Part shown: piece after piece, positions 33,941 through 42,098 of the stretch | Numbering within the stretch: the first letter of the stretch is position 1 | Layout: every line of letters begins with the position of its first letter | Source of the DNA: Streptomyces malaysiensis subsp. samsunensis | GTDB taxonomy: Bacteria; Actinomycetota; Actinomycetes; Streptomycetales; Streptomycetaceae | Reading direction: 5' to 3' | DNA: 64,000 nt | Assembly (NCBI RefSeq): GCF_024519315.1 | Contig: NZ_JANIIC010000057.1 | Span: forward strand, 1-64,000 | Made by a program: the position numbers and the translations under genes | The notes under the pieces: model-generated | What the model was told of the DNA's origin: nothing | Database searches by the model: none | What the model saw: the letters and a program-made list of their open reading frames with translations, nothing else

Positions 33941-34702
33941 TCACGCGTCACGCTTCTGCGTTGTGATCAAGGAGATGACATAAATCGCCGCGGTGATTCC
34001 CGCAAAAAAGAGGAGACCGGTCCACGGGCCATAGGGATAATCGACGGTATTCCCGGACACCCCCTCCGTGACCCGGTCGGGCTGGCCATCGGTCAGGAAG
34101 TAGTTCGCCGCCTTGAACGGCAGCCAGGGTTGCACATGCTCGCCCAGCGCCGGGATCGATGTGACGACCGTTTCCAGCAGAAGCGTGTAGACCAGAACGA
34201 CCGCGATGGCGGCGGCGCTGTGCCGGACCAGCAGTCCGACGGCCACCGCCAGAACGGCGGCCACGGCGTACACCAGGCCCACACCGGCCACGTCGCGCCA
34301 GTCCCCGCCACTGTCGAGGGCGAGGTCCGCGTCCGACTTCACCAACTGCCCGAGGCCCCAGGCCGCGAAGGCACCGATGAGGCCCGTCACCGCGGAGACG
34401 AGCACCACCACACCGGTCTTGGCCAGCAGAACCGCGGCGCGGCGGGGGACGGCCTGGAAGGTGAGCCTGATGGTGTTGTAGCGGTACTCGGTGGTCACCG
34501 ACAGCGTCGCCATCGCCATCATGACGATCAGACCGGAGCTGTATCCCATCTGCGTGACGCCCACCGTCGCGGGGTTCTCGTCATCCGACTGCGATGTGAA
34601 CATGGCCCCGAGCCCTACCGCGAAGCCCAGGGCCAACGGGATGGAGAACGTCGGCGAGCGGGTGCTGAAGAGCTTGATCCGCTCGACTGCCAGCAGTGTC
34701 AA
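33941..34702 (-). CDS. ABC transporter permease (ABC-2 type)
   Basis: A 253-residue membrane protein with about six helices. It begins TLLAVERIKLFSTRSPTFSI, followed by the STEYRYNTIRLTFQAVPRR-type cytoplasmic segment (here after SVT) that marks ABC-2 permeases of antibiotic or multidrug exporters, then several hydrophobic spans and a short basic tail. Its start overlaps the end of the ATPase gene by four bases. It seems intact, but its ATPase partner is truncated, so the exporter probably does not work. Confidence 0.85.
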   Translation of the reverse strand: MTLLAVERIKLFSTRSPTFSIPLALGFAVGLGAMFTSQSDDENPATVGVTQMGYSSGLIVMMAMATLSVTTEYRYNTIRLTFQAVPRRAAVLLAKTGVVVLVSAVTGLIGAFAAWGLGQLVKSDADLALDSGGDWRDVAGVGLVYAVAAVLAVAVGLLVRHSAAAIAVVLVYTLLLETVVTSIPALGEHVQPWLPFKAANYFLTDGQPDRVTEGVSGNTVDYPYGPWTGLLFFAGITAAIYVISLITTQKRDA

Positions 34703-35511
34703 CTTTCACCTCCGATCGAAGCCAGGAGGGACCGCTCCTCGACGGACCCCCGAATGTCCGCGTGATACTCGACCGCGTCACCGGTGATCTCCATGAACGC
34801 CTCTTCGAGCGACCCGTTCTGCTCCATCAGCTCGTGCAGCGTGATCCGATGCGCGGCGGCGATCTCGCCGATCTCCTCGGTGGACGCCCCTGACACCACC
34901 AGCCGGGTCGGGTCCTCACCGCACTCGACGCGGTACCCGGCCGCCTCGATGACCGGCATCAGGACCCCGGCCTCGGGGCTGCGCACCACGACCGCGCTGC
35001 GGCTCGCCTGGCTGACGAAGTGCGCGGTGCTGCACTGGGCGATGAGCTTGCCGCGCCCGATGACCACCAGTTTCTCGGCCGTCAGTGCCATCTCGGACAG
35101 CAGATGGCTGGAGACGAACACGGTGCGCCCCTCGGCCGCCAGCCTCTGCATGAACCGCCGGATCCACAGGATCCCTTCCGGATCGAGTCCGTTGACCGGC
35201 TCGTCGAACAGCAGCAGCTGCGGGTCGCCCAACAAGGCCGCCGCGATGCCCAGCCTCTGGAACATCCCGAGGGAGAAGCCGCCCGCGCGGCGGCGCGCCA
35301 CCTCGGTCAGCCCGACCGTCTCCAGCACCTCGTCCGCACGGCGGGCGGGCAGCCCGTTGGACTTCGCCAGCCACCGCAAGTGCGCGTGCGCCGAACGATT
35401 CGGATGTGCCCACTTCGCATCGAGGAGCGCTGCCACCCTATCGCTGTGTGCGGCAGACCCTGCGGCGGCGCGGACCTGGTGCGGGTGCGGTTCCCGATGC
35501 CCTCTGCTCAC
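34699..35511 (-). pseudogene. ABC exporter ATPase lacking its Walker A half
   Basis: Recognisable sequence begins only at about 35439 (VAALLDAKWAHPNRSAHAHL). From there the signature (FSLGMFQRLGIAAAL), Walker B (LLLFDEPVNGLDPEG), the switch His (VSSHLLSEM) and the usual C-terminal domain are intact. Some 75-80 residues normally found before this point, including the Walker A loop, are missing. The 24 residues before it, read from a GTG start, do not resemble an ATPase. The ten bases upstream of that GTG separate it from the 3' end of the MFS gene. I read this as a 5' deletion with the breakpoint near 35440. A normal length would be about 300-310 residues. The product could not bind ATP properly. 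Confidence 0.8.
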
Positions 35512-35521
35512 GCGCCCTACG

Positions 35522-37027
35522 TCATCCCGGCACTCCCGCGGCTCCGGTGTCGCTCCACTCGTCGTCCTCCGAAGGCCGGAACGGCGCCGCGGTGATGAGC
35601 ACCACCGCCATCAGGGCCGCCATCAGGGCCGCCATCAGCAGCAGACCCGCGGCCCATCTCCCGGCGACCACGTAGCCGTGCACAGTGGCCCGCACGGCAC
35701 GGATCCCGGGATGAGCGCCCTGGTACACCTTGGTGGCGTTGGCGGCGATGGTGTTGAGCAGCGCCGTGCCGATCGACGCGCCGATCTGAGTGGAGGTGTT
35801 GAAGAAGGCCGAGGCGACACCCGTGTCGCTCTTGGCGACTTCGTTGGTGGCGGTGGCGGCACAGGGCGCCATCACAGTGCCCAGCCCGAGCCCCAGAACC
35901 ACCTCGCCGGGCAGAATGCCGTCCCAGTACGAGCTCTCCGGCGTCATCCGGGTCAGCAGGAACAGACCGAACGCGGCGATCGTCAGTCCCGTCGCCAGCA
36001 GATAGCGCGGCCGTACCCGAGGCAGTAGCAACGTGGCGCTCATCGCCGAGACGCTCACGTTCGCGGCCAGCAGCGGCAGGAAGGCGAAGCCGGTGCGCAA
36101 CGGCGAGTAGCCCATGACCTCCTGAAGCTGATACGTCAGGAAGAGCAACATGCCGAACAGGCCGATGCTGGAGAAGACCATGGTGGCGAAGGCCCCGGCA
36201 CGATTGCGGTCCGTCACGATGCGCAACGGCAACAGTGGACTGCTCCGCTTGGACTGGATGACGGTGAACAGCCCCAGCAGCAGCACCGAGGCGATCAGCA
36301 GCCCGATCACCAGTGCGGAGTCCCACCCCTGCTCGGCCACGTGGCCGAAGCCGTAGACCATGGCCACCAGTCCGGAGCAGCCGACCAGCCCGCCGAAGAG
36401 GTCCAGCTTGATGTGGTGACCCGGTAAGAGCGGCAGCACCGTCAGCGCGCCCAGCAGGGCCACGGCGGTCACCGGCACATTGACGTACATGCACCAGCGC
36501 CACGAGAGGTACTCGGTGAGGCTCCCGCCGATCAGCAGTCCGAGTGCGCCGCCGGCCACGAGCACTCCGCTGTAGATGCCGAACGCCTTGCCGCGTTCCC
36601 TCTTGTCCGGAAAGATCACGTTGATGAGGGCCAGCGTGCACGGCGCCAGCAGTGCGGCGAACACCCCCTGGGCGGCACGGCAGGCGATCAGCATCCCACC
36701 GCTGTTCGCGGCCCCACCGATGGCCGACACGACCCCGAACCCGGTCACGCCCAGCGCCAAGCACCTCTTGAGGCCGATCCGGTCCGCGATCCTGCCGCCG
36801 AGCAGCAGCAGCCCCCCGAAGGCGAGGGTGTAAGCGGTCAGCACCCACTGTCTGCTGGCGTCGGAGAACCCGAGGTCCTGCTGCGCCGAGGGGAGGGCGA
36901 CGGCAAGCACGGTCGAGTCCAGCACGACCAGCAGCTGCGCCAGCACGATCACCGCTAAGCCGAACCAGCGGCCACGACCGGCGGATGTCTCCAGGTCATG
37001 ACCACGGACGGTAGGGACCGCCGTCAT
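35522..37027 (-). CDS. MFS drug exporter (EmrB/QacA-like)
   Basis: A 501-residue transporter of about 14 spans. Helix 1 carries VLDSTVLAVALPSAQQDLGF, the following loop GGRIADRIGLKRCLALG, and helix 5 has the antiporter segment GALGLLIGGSLTEYLSWRW. The start at 37027 is supported by GGAGGAGGT six bases upstream on the minus strand; an ATG seven codons earlier lacks one. The 3' end contains three in-frame repeats of Leu-Met-Ala-Ala. It is divergent from a TetR gene, and two operator-like palindromes lie between them. A self-contained, inducible resistance pair. Confidence 0.93.
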   Translation of the reverse strand: MTAVPTVRGHDLETSAGRGRWFGLAVIVLAQLLVVLDSTVLAVALPSAQQDLGFSDASRQWVLTAYTLAFGGLLLLGGRIADRIGLKRCLALGVTGFGVVSAIGGAANSGGMLIACRAAQGVFAALLAPCTLALINVIFPDKRERGKAFGIYSGVLVAGGALGLLIGGSLTEYLSWRWCMYVNVPVTAVALLGALTVLPLLPGHHIKLDLFGGLVGCSGLVAMVYGFGHVAEQGWDSALVIGLLIASVLLLGLFTVIQSKRSSPLLPLRIVTDRNRAGAFATMVFSSIGLFGMLLFLTYQLQEVMGYSPLRTGFAFLPLLAANVSVSAMSATLLLPRVRPRYLLATGLTIAAFGLFLLTRMTPESSYWDGILPGEVVLGLGLGTVMAPCAATATNEVAKSDTGVASAFFNTSTQIGASIGTALLNTIAANATKVYQGAHPGIRAVRATVHGYVVAGRWAAGLLLMAALMAALMAVVLITAAPFRPSEDDEWSDTGAAGVPG

Positions 37028-37060
37028 CCGATACCTCCTCCGAACCACATCACAGGGCCT

Positions 37061-37108
37061 ACTTGTCGGACGTCCAGTAAGTTACCACTTACTTGTCGTC
37101 CGTCAAGT
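37061..37108. promoter_or_regulatory. Twin TetR operators between MFS and TetR genes
   Basis: Two related dyads lie side by side. Site 1 (37061-37082) reads ACTTGTCGGACGTCCAGTAAGT and site 2 (37091-37108) ACTTGTCGTCCGTCAAGT. Site 2 follows the symmetric pattern ACTTGnCGnnCGnCAAGT. Their distance of about three helical turns between centres suggests two repressor dimers on the same DNA face, silencing both promoters until a ligand binds. Confidence 0.75.
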
Positions 37109-37135
37109 TGCTTCCTTTCGGGTATGGTGACGGCC

Positions 37136-37735
37136 ATGGCTGAAGCTCGAGGTGACACACGCGAACGGATCCAACAGGTCGCCTTGGAGCTGTTCACCCA
37201 ACACGGTTACGAGAAGACATCGCTGCGCGAGATCGCCGACCGACTGAACGTCAGCACGGCCGCGCTCTACTACCACTTCAAGACCAAGGCCGACATTCTC
37301 TCCAGCGTGGTGGACGACTTGGCGTCGTCGGTGGAGGAGGTCGCCGAGTGGGGACAGGCCCAGCCGACGACGCTCGACATGCGCAAGGGGCTGCTCGAGC
37401 GGCTGTCGCAGCTCGTCAGCAGCGGCAAGATGCGCAACCTGATGCTGTTCTCACAGGAGAATCAGGCGGCCCTGCGGGAACACCCGGCCGGCCAGCGTCT
37501 CCAGCAGGGGGTGCAGTCGATGTTCGCCCTCGTCATCGATCCGCAAGCCGACTTCGCGGACCAGCTCAGGGCCCAGCTGGCCGTGCTCGCGATCCTGCTG
37601 AGCAACAACGACGCACTGTCCCTGCTGAGTGAGGAAGCGATGCCGGAAGAGGTGCGCATCGCACCCGAGCAGCGCGCCGAGGTCACGCTCAAAGTCGCCA
37701 TGGAGCTGATAACCCAGCCGGGGAACGGCGCGTAG
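37136..37735 (+). CDS. TetR-family repressor
   Basis: A 199-residue regulator. The HTH at residues about 9-55 (IQQVALELFTQHGYEKTSLR, EIADRLNVSTAALYYHFKTK) is textbook TetR. The C-terminal helical domain (about 60-190) is ligand-binding and matches the general form of drug-pump repressors. An in-frame ATG four codons earlier (37124) is an alternative start; neither has a strong ribosome site. It is divergent from the MFS pump it presumably controls, and it is followed by a very strong two-way terminator. Confidence 0.92.
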   Translation: MAEARGDTRERIQQVALELFTQHGYEKTSLREIADRLNVSTAALYYHFKTKADILSSVVDDLASSVEEVAEWGQAQPTTLDMRKGLLERLSQLVSSGKMRNLMLFSQENQAALREHPAGQRLQQGVQSMFALVIDPQADFADQLRAQLAVLAILLSNNDALSLLSEEAMPEEVRIAPEQRAEVTLKVAMELITQPGNGA

Positions 37736-37748
37736 CGGTCCGCGCAGC

Positions 37749-37815
37749 GGGCTGGGGGCAGCGGCGAGGGCGGACACCGGATTCCAGTGTCCGCCCTCGC
37801 CACTGCCCCCAGCCC
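37749..37815. terminator. Bidirectional 29-bp hairpin
   Basis: The arms 37749-37777 and 37787-37815 pair over 28 of 29 positions (a single C/A mismatch) around a nine-base loop. It lies between the convergent TetR gene and the methyltransferase remnant and should stop transcripts from both. Confidence 0.92.
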
Positions 37816-37855
37816 TCGGGCGCCCTGCCCGATCTCACCGGGTCACACCTTTCTG

Positions 37856-38619
37856 TCACGCCTTCTTTCGTGCCACAGCGACGACATAGTCGATTTTCGC
37901 CAGCTCGCTCTTCAGCTTGTCACCGTCCCGCAGCCCGCGGCGGAGAACGGTGCGGAATACGACCAGGTTCCACGAGGTCGACGTCCGCTCGCATACACGT
38001 CGCGCGTGTACCAATTGGCTTTGGGGACGATTCCCGAGGTCTTCTCCGGATCCGCGGAGTCTTTCTCCTCGACCTCGAAGGGAATGACGTCGGCAGTCAC
38101 GAGCAACCCGCCCGGACGCAGCACCCGGAACGCCTGGGCGAAGAACTGGTCACGAGTGGAGAAGTGGAACGCCGACTCCAGAGCGACGACCTTGTCGAAA
38201 GTCTCGTCCGGGAACGGGAGCGCGGTCGCCACCCCTTCCCGGAATTCGAGATGCCGCGTCGTGGACTCCGCGCGGGCGCGTTCCCGCGCCGCGCGCACCT
38301 GCCCCGGGGTGACGTTCACTCCGACGATCTTCTCCGGCTTGCACGTCTCCAGCCACCGGAAGTCCTGATCACCGTAACCGAATCCGACGTCAAGTATGCG
38401 GTCGCCGGGGCCGAACTCGCCCGCGTCGGCCACCAGGTCGGCCAGCGCCTGACTGGCCTCGTCGATCGTCATGGATTCGCGCGGCCAGTAGCCCATGTTC
38501 ACGTAGGAGGTCTCATCGCCCATCAGATTGCTCTGGTGGTACAGCAGCTCGTAGAGCCGCTGCACGCGTTTGGCCGGCGGGGCGGCCACCACGCGAATCG
38601 CCCGGCCGATTTCCAGCAC
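37856..38619 (-). pseudogene. Frameshifted SAM-dependent methyltransferase
   Basis: The N-terminal and central parts are a class I methyltransferase: RVQRLYELLYHQSNLMGDET, motif I ILDVGFGYGDQDF, the acidic VGVNVTPGQV, ALPFPDETFDKVVALESAFH, and RVLRPGGLLVTADV. After NWYTRDVYAS the frame runs into non-protein-like sequence and stops at 37912. A neighbouring frame instead continues RRGLRDGDKLKSELAKIDYV and VAVARKKA to a stop at 37856, which is the normal ending of these enzymes. So a frameshift, probably with a small deletion, lies near 37940-38000. The start is unsure: GTG at 38619 has GGAG upstream, GTG at 38592 does not. The relatives I recall methylate small natural products. Confidence 0.72.
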
Positions 38620-38727
38620 ATCGGCTCCGGCTACGAGCACTTCGTCCACCAAGGCGACTATGCGACCGTCGACGGCGAAGAACTCCCGGTCTTCCGCTGG
38701 ACGGCCCGGACCGCCATCGCGGAGTGA

Positions 38728-39060
38728 TGCGGGCCGCTGGCGCCCACACACCCCGCGGTCACGCAGAGCCCCCTGGCGACGCACCCGCGCATCGCCCCCC
38801 CTACACCCGCGCTCGGCATGCGCCCCGCAGTCACGCGGGGCACCACTCCGCTTGTGGACATCCCACAATCCCGCGCATCGCCCAGGTGCGAGAAAAATGA
38901 CACACCCCCGCCGCTTTCTCCGGACACTCATCCGCCGTCGCGCACATCGTGCAACTATGGCCGGGCGATATCCGGCTGATCGACGGGGAAGATCCTCGCT
39001 CCCCTCGGCGTTGCTGCCTCGCATAAGGATTCGACGCGCGTGACAGGAGTGGAACACCGT
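38728..39060. other. Intergenic region upstream of gnd
   Basis: No gene is seen. The section 38880-38960 is less GC-rich (GCGAGAAAAATGACAC, GTGCAACTATGGCC), the likely promoter zone for the rightward gnd gene. ACAGGAGTGG at 39041-39050 is the ribosome site. CGCAGTCACGCGGGG-like repeats at about 38750-38850 are weak and imperfect. Confidence 0.4.
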
Positions 39061-40515
39061 ATGCCCAGCCCTTCCACCGCCCAGCCCACCGCCCAGATCG
39101 GCGTCACCGGGCTGGCCGTCATGGGTAGCAACCTCGCCCGCAACTTCGCCCGGCACGGGCACACCGTCGCTCTCCACAACCGCACGTTCGCCAAGACCAA
39201 GGCGCTGATGGAGGAGCACGGCCACGAGGGGAGCTTCGTGCCGGCCGAGAGTGCCGAGGAGTTCGTCGCCGCGCTCCAGCGGCCCCGGCGGCTGATCATC
39301 ATGGTCAAGGCGGGTGCGCCCACCGACGCCGTCATCGAGGAGTTCGCACCCCTCCTCGAAGAGGGCGACGTGATCATCGACGGGGGCAACGCCCACTTCG
39401 AGGACACCCGGCGCCGGGAGAAGTCCCTGCGCGAGCGCGGGCTGCACTTCGTGGGCACCGGCATCTCCGGCGGCGAGGAGGGTGCCCTCAACGGGCCCAG
39501 CATCATGCCCGGCGGATCGATTGAATCCTACAAGTCGCTCGGGCCGCTGCTGGAGAGCATCTCCGCCAAGGTGGACGGCACGCCGTGCTGCACCCACATC
39601 GGCCCGGACGGCGCCGGCCACTTCGTGAAGATGGTGCACAACGGCATCGAGTACGCGGACATGCAGCTCATCGCCGAGTCGTACGACCTGCTGCGGCGGG
39701 CGCTTGGCATGACGCCGGGTGAGATCGCGGAGGTGTTCCGCACCTGGAACGGCGGCCGGCTGGAGTCGTATCTGATCGAGATCACCGCCGAGGTGCTCGG
39801 GCACACCGACTCCGCCACCGGCAAGCCGTTCGTGGACGTGGTGCAGGACCAGGCCGAGCAGAAGGGCACCGGCCGCTGGACCGTGCAGACCGCGCTGGAC
39901 CTGGGCGTGCCGGTGAGCGGGATCGCCGAGGCGGTGTTCGCCCGTTCGCTGTCCGGCCACGCGGATCTGCGGGACGCCTCGCAGGGGCTGCCGGGGCCGT
40001 CCGGCAAGGGGCTCACGGGCGCCGCCGCGGAGCGGTTCGCCGACGATGTCGAGCAGGCGCTCTACGCCTCGAAGATCGTGGCGTACGCGCAGGGCATCCA
40101 CCAGATCGAGGCGGGCAGCCAGGAGTACGGCTGGGACATCGACCCGGGGGCGGTCGCGAGGATCTGGCGCGGCGGCTGCATCATCCGGGCGCGGTTCCTG
40201 AACCGGATCACCGAGGCGTACGCCAAGGACCGCAAGCCCGTCACACTGCTGACCGACGACCACTTCGCGGAGGCTCTCGGCGCGGCCCAGGACGCATGGC
40301 GGCGGGTGGTGGCCACCTCGGCCGAGCTGGGGGTGCCGGCGCCTGGCTTCTCGGCGGCGCTGGCGTACTACGACGCGCTGCGCTCGGAGCGGCTGCCCGC
40401 CGCGCTGGTCCAGGGGCAGCGGGACTTCTTCGGCGCGCACACCTACCGGCGGGTGGACCGCGAGGGTTCGTTCCACACGCTGTGGGGCGCCGACCGGAGC
40501 GAGCGTACGACCTGA
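39061..40515 (+). CDS. gnd: 6-phosphogluconate dehydrogenase (decarboxylating)
   Basis: A 484-residue NADP-type enzyme of the pentose phosphate pathway, converting 6-phosphogluconate to ribulose 5-phosphate and CO2. It has the dinucleotide motif IGVTGLAVMGSNLARNFA, IIDGGNAHFEDT, the substrate motif GTGISGGEEGALNGPSIMPG, catalytic Lys in HFVKMVHNGIEYADMQLI, and the C-terminal KGTGRWTVQTALDLGVP region with YAQGI. Full length. The ATG at 39061 follows ACAGGAG; a GTG 21 bases earlier is less likely. Ends before a strong hairpin that separates it from a convergent MFS gene. Confidence 0.97.
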   Translation: MPSPSTAQPTAQIGVTGLAVMGSNLARNFARHGHTVALHNRTFAKTKALMEEHGHEGSFVPAESAEEFVAALQRPRRLIIMVKAGAPTDAVIEEFAPLLEEGDVIIDGGNAHFEDTRRREKSLRERGLHFVGTGISGGEEGALNGPSIMPGGSIESYKSLGPLLESISAKVDGTPCCTHIGPDGAGHFVKMVHNGIEYADMQLIAESYDLLRRALGMTPGEIAEVFRTWNGGRLESYLIEITAEVLGHTDSATGKPFVDVVQDQAEQKGTGRWTVQTALDLGVPVSGIAEAVFARSLSGHADLRDASQGLPGPSGKGLTGAAAERFADDVEQALYASKIVAYAQGIHQIEAGSQEYGWDIDPGAVARIWRGGCIIRARFLNRITEAYAKDRKPVTLLTDDHFAEALGAAQDAWRRVVATSAELGVPAPGFSAALAYYDALRSERLPAALVQGQRDFFGAHTYRRVDREGSFHTLWGADRSERTT

Positions 40516-40527
40516 GCCGTGGGCCGC

Positions 40528-40573
40528 GACGGCCGTGCCCCCGGTTCGGGTTCCGGTGGGGGGCACGGCCGTC
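40528..40573. terminator. Bidirectional hairpin between gnd and an MFS gene
   Basis: A perfect 15-base stem (40528-40542 with 40559-40573) and a 16-base loop. It serves the convergent genes on both sides. Further GC-rich repeats of GCCGTCGTGCCGT follow to about 40650. Confidence 0.85.
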
Positions 40574-40676
40574 GTGCCGTGTGTACCGCTTGACGGCGGC
40601 GGCCGTCGTGCCGTTCGGCGGCCACGGGCGCCGTCGTGCCGTCAGACACGTGTAGCCCGTCAGGGTGTGGAGCCCG

Positions 40677-42047
40677 TCAGGGTGTGTAGCGGCGGAAGGC
40701 GGGCACCGCGGCGGCCAGCCCCAGCGTGCCGACGGCCACCAGCACCCCGCCCGCGGCCACCGCCGCGCGGGCCCCGAGGAGGGAGCCCGCGGTGCCGTGC
40801 AGCAGATCGGCGATGCGTGGGCCGCCCGCCACCACCACGGTGAACACGCCCTGCATCCGGCCGCGCATATCGTCGGTGGCGGCCGACTGGAGGATCGTCC
40901 CTCGGAAGACCATCGAGACCATGTCGGCGACGCCCGCGAGGGCGAGGAAGGCCACCGCCCACCACAGGTTCGGGCTGAGGCCGAAGCCGGTGATGGCCAC
41001 ACCCCAGGACACCACCGCGGCGATGACCATCAGTCCGTGGCGGCGGGCGCGCGAGAAGGTGCCGGACAGCAGACCGCCGGCCACCGCACCGAGCGGGATC
41101 GCCGCGAAGAGCAGGCCGAGCGCGAACCCCTCGCCCCAGGGCGCGTAGGTGTGCGCGGCGAGCTGGGGGAAGAGCGCACGGGGCATGCCGAAGACCATGG
41201 CGATGATGTCCGCGAGGAAGGACATCAGCAGGATGCGGTGGGTGGCGATGTACCGGAAGCCGTCGGCCACATCGCGCCATCCGGCCCGCCGCCCACCGCC
41301 CGCGGCGCCCTCGGTGAGGGGCGGCAGCGCGGGCAGTTTCCAGACGGCCCACAGGGTGACGCACAGCGCCACGGCGTCGATGAGATAGAGCGTGGGCAGG
41401 CCGAGGACGGGGATCAGGGCGCCCGCGAGCAGCGGGCCGATGATCATGCCCGTCTGGGCGACGGTGGACTGGAGAGCGGTCGCGGCGGGGAGTTCGGCGG
41501 CCGGGACGAGACGGGCGACGGAGGCGCTGCGGGCCGGGGAGTTCATGCCGAAGAAGCCCTGCTGGGCGGCGAGCAGCACCATGAGGACCGCCACCGAGTC
41601 CAGCCCGGCGAAGGACTGGGCCCAGAACAGCAGCGAGGTGACGGCGATGCCCACGTTGGTGACGAGCATCGTGGTGCGCCGGTCGATCCGGTCGGCGATC
41701 ACCCCGCCCCACAGTGCGAAGACCACCAGCGGGAGGAGCCCCGCGAAGCTGGCGTAGCCGACCCACGCCGATGAGCCGGTGATGTCGTAGATCTGCTTGG
41801 GGACGGCGACGGCAGTCAGCTGGCTGCCGACGGCGGTGACGGTGGTGGAGCTCCACAGCCGGCGGAAGGGACGGTGGCGCAGCGGCCGGGTGTCCATCAC
41901 CCAGCGGCGCCAGCCGGGTCTGGGCGGCGGGGCGGGGTCGCCGTCCCCGTCGCCGATGGCCGCGTCCTTCCCGCGGGCGGTGGGTTCTATGTCGTCGTCG
42001 CTGCTTCGAGCGGTCTCCACGGCTGGTTCGATTCCTCCTACATCCAC
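40677..42047 (-). CDS. MFS exporter (EntS-like)
   Basis: A 456-residue transporter of the MFS_3 group that includes the enterobactin exporter EntS. After a 45-residue acidic tail it has RPFRRLWSSTTVTAVGSQL-like helix 1, the VIADRIDRRTTMLVTNVG loop, and AVQ-type helix 4 features (STVAQTGMIIGPLLAG). The far start (ATG 42047) gives a poorly conserved tail; GGAGGA inside the tail, 13 bases before an in-frame GTG, offers another start. Substrate unknown; siderophores or macrolides are typical for this group. Convergent with gnd. Confidence 0.85.
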   Translation of the reverse strand: MDVGGIEPAVETARSSDDDIEPTARGKDAAIGDGDGDPAPPPRPGWRRWVMDTRPLRHRPFRRLWSSTTVTAVGSQLTAVAVPKQIYDITGSSAWVGYASFAGLLPLVVFALWGGVIADRIDRRTTMLVTNVGIAVTSLLFWAQSFAGLDSVAVLMVLLAAQQGFFGMNSPARSASVARLVPAAELPAATALQSTVAQTGMIIGPLLAGALIPVLGLPTLYLIDAVALCVTLWAVWKLPALPPLTEGAAGGGRRAGWRDVADGFRYIATHRILLMSFLADIIAMVFGMPRALFPQLAAHTYAPWGEGFALGLLFAAIPLGAVAGGLLSGTFSRARRHGLMVIAAVVSWGVAITGFGLSPNLWWAVAFLALAGVADMVSMVFRGTILQSAATDDMRGRMQGVFTVVVAGGPRIADLLHGTAGSLLGARAAVAAGGVLVAVGTLGLAAAVPAFRRYTP

Positions 42048-42098
42048 TTCGGGCCGGGAACCATTGTGACGATCCCCGGCCCGGGCCGTGGCCCCGTC

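Noticed and set aside
34699-35511. Intact ABC ATPase starting at the GTG at 35511
   Set aside because: The first 24 residues are not ATPase-like and the Walker A region is missing, so it is treated as a truncated gene.
37912-40566. One 884-codon open frame on the minus strand covering the methyltransferase and the antisense of gnd
   Set aside because: The part above about 38620 lies opposite the certain gnd gene and reads as Arg/Pro/Gly-rich nonsense; only the lower part is a methyltransferase.
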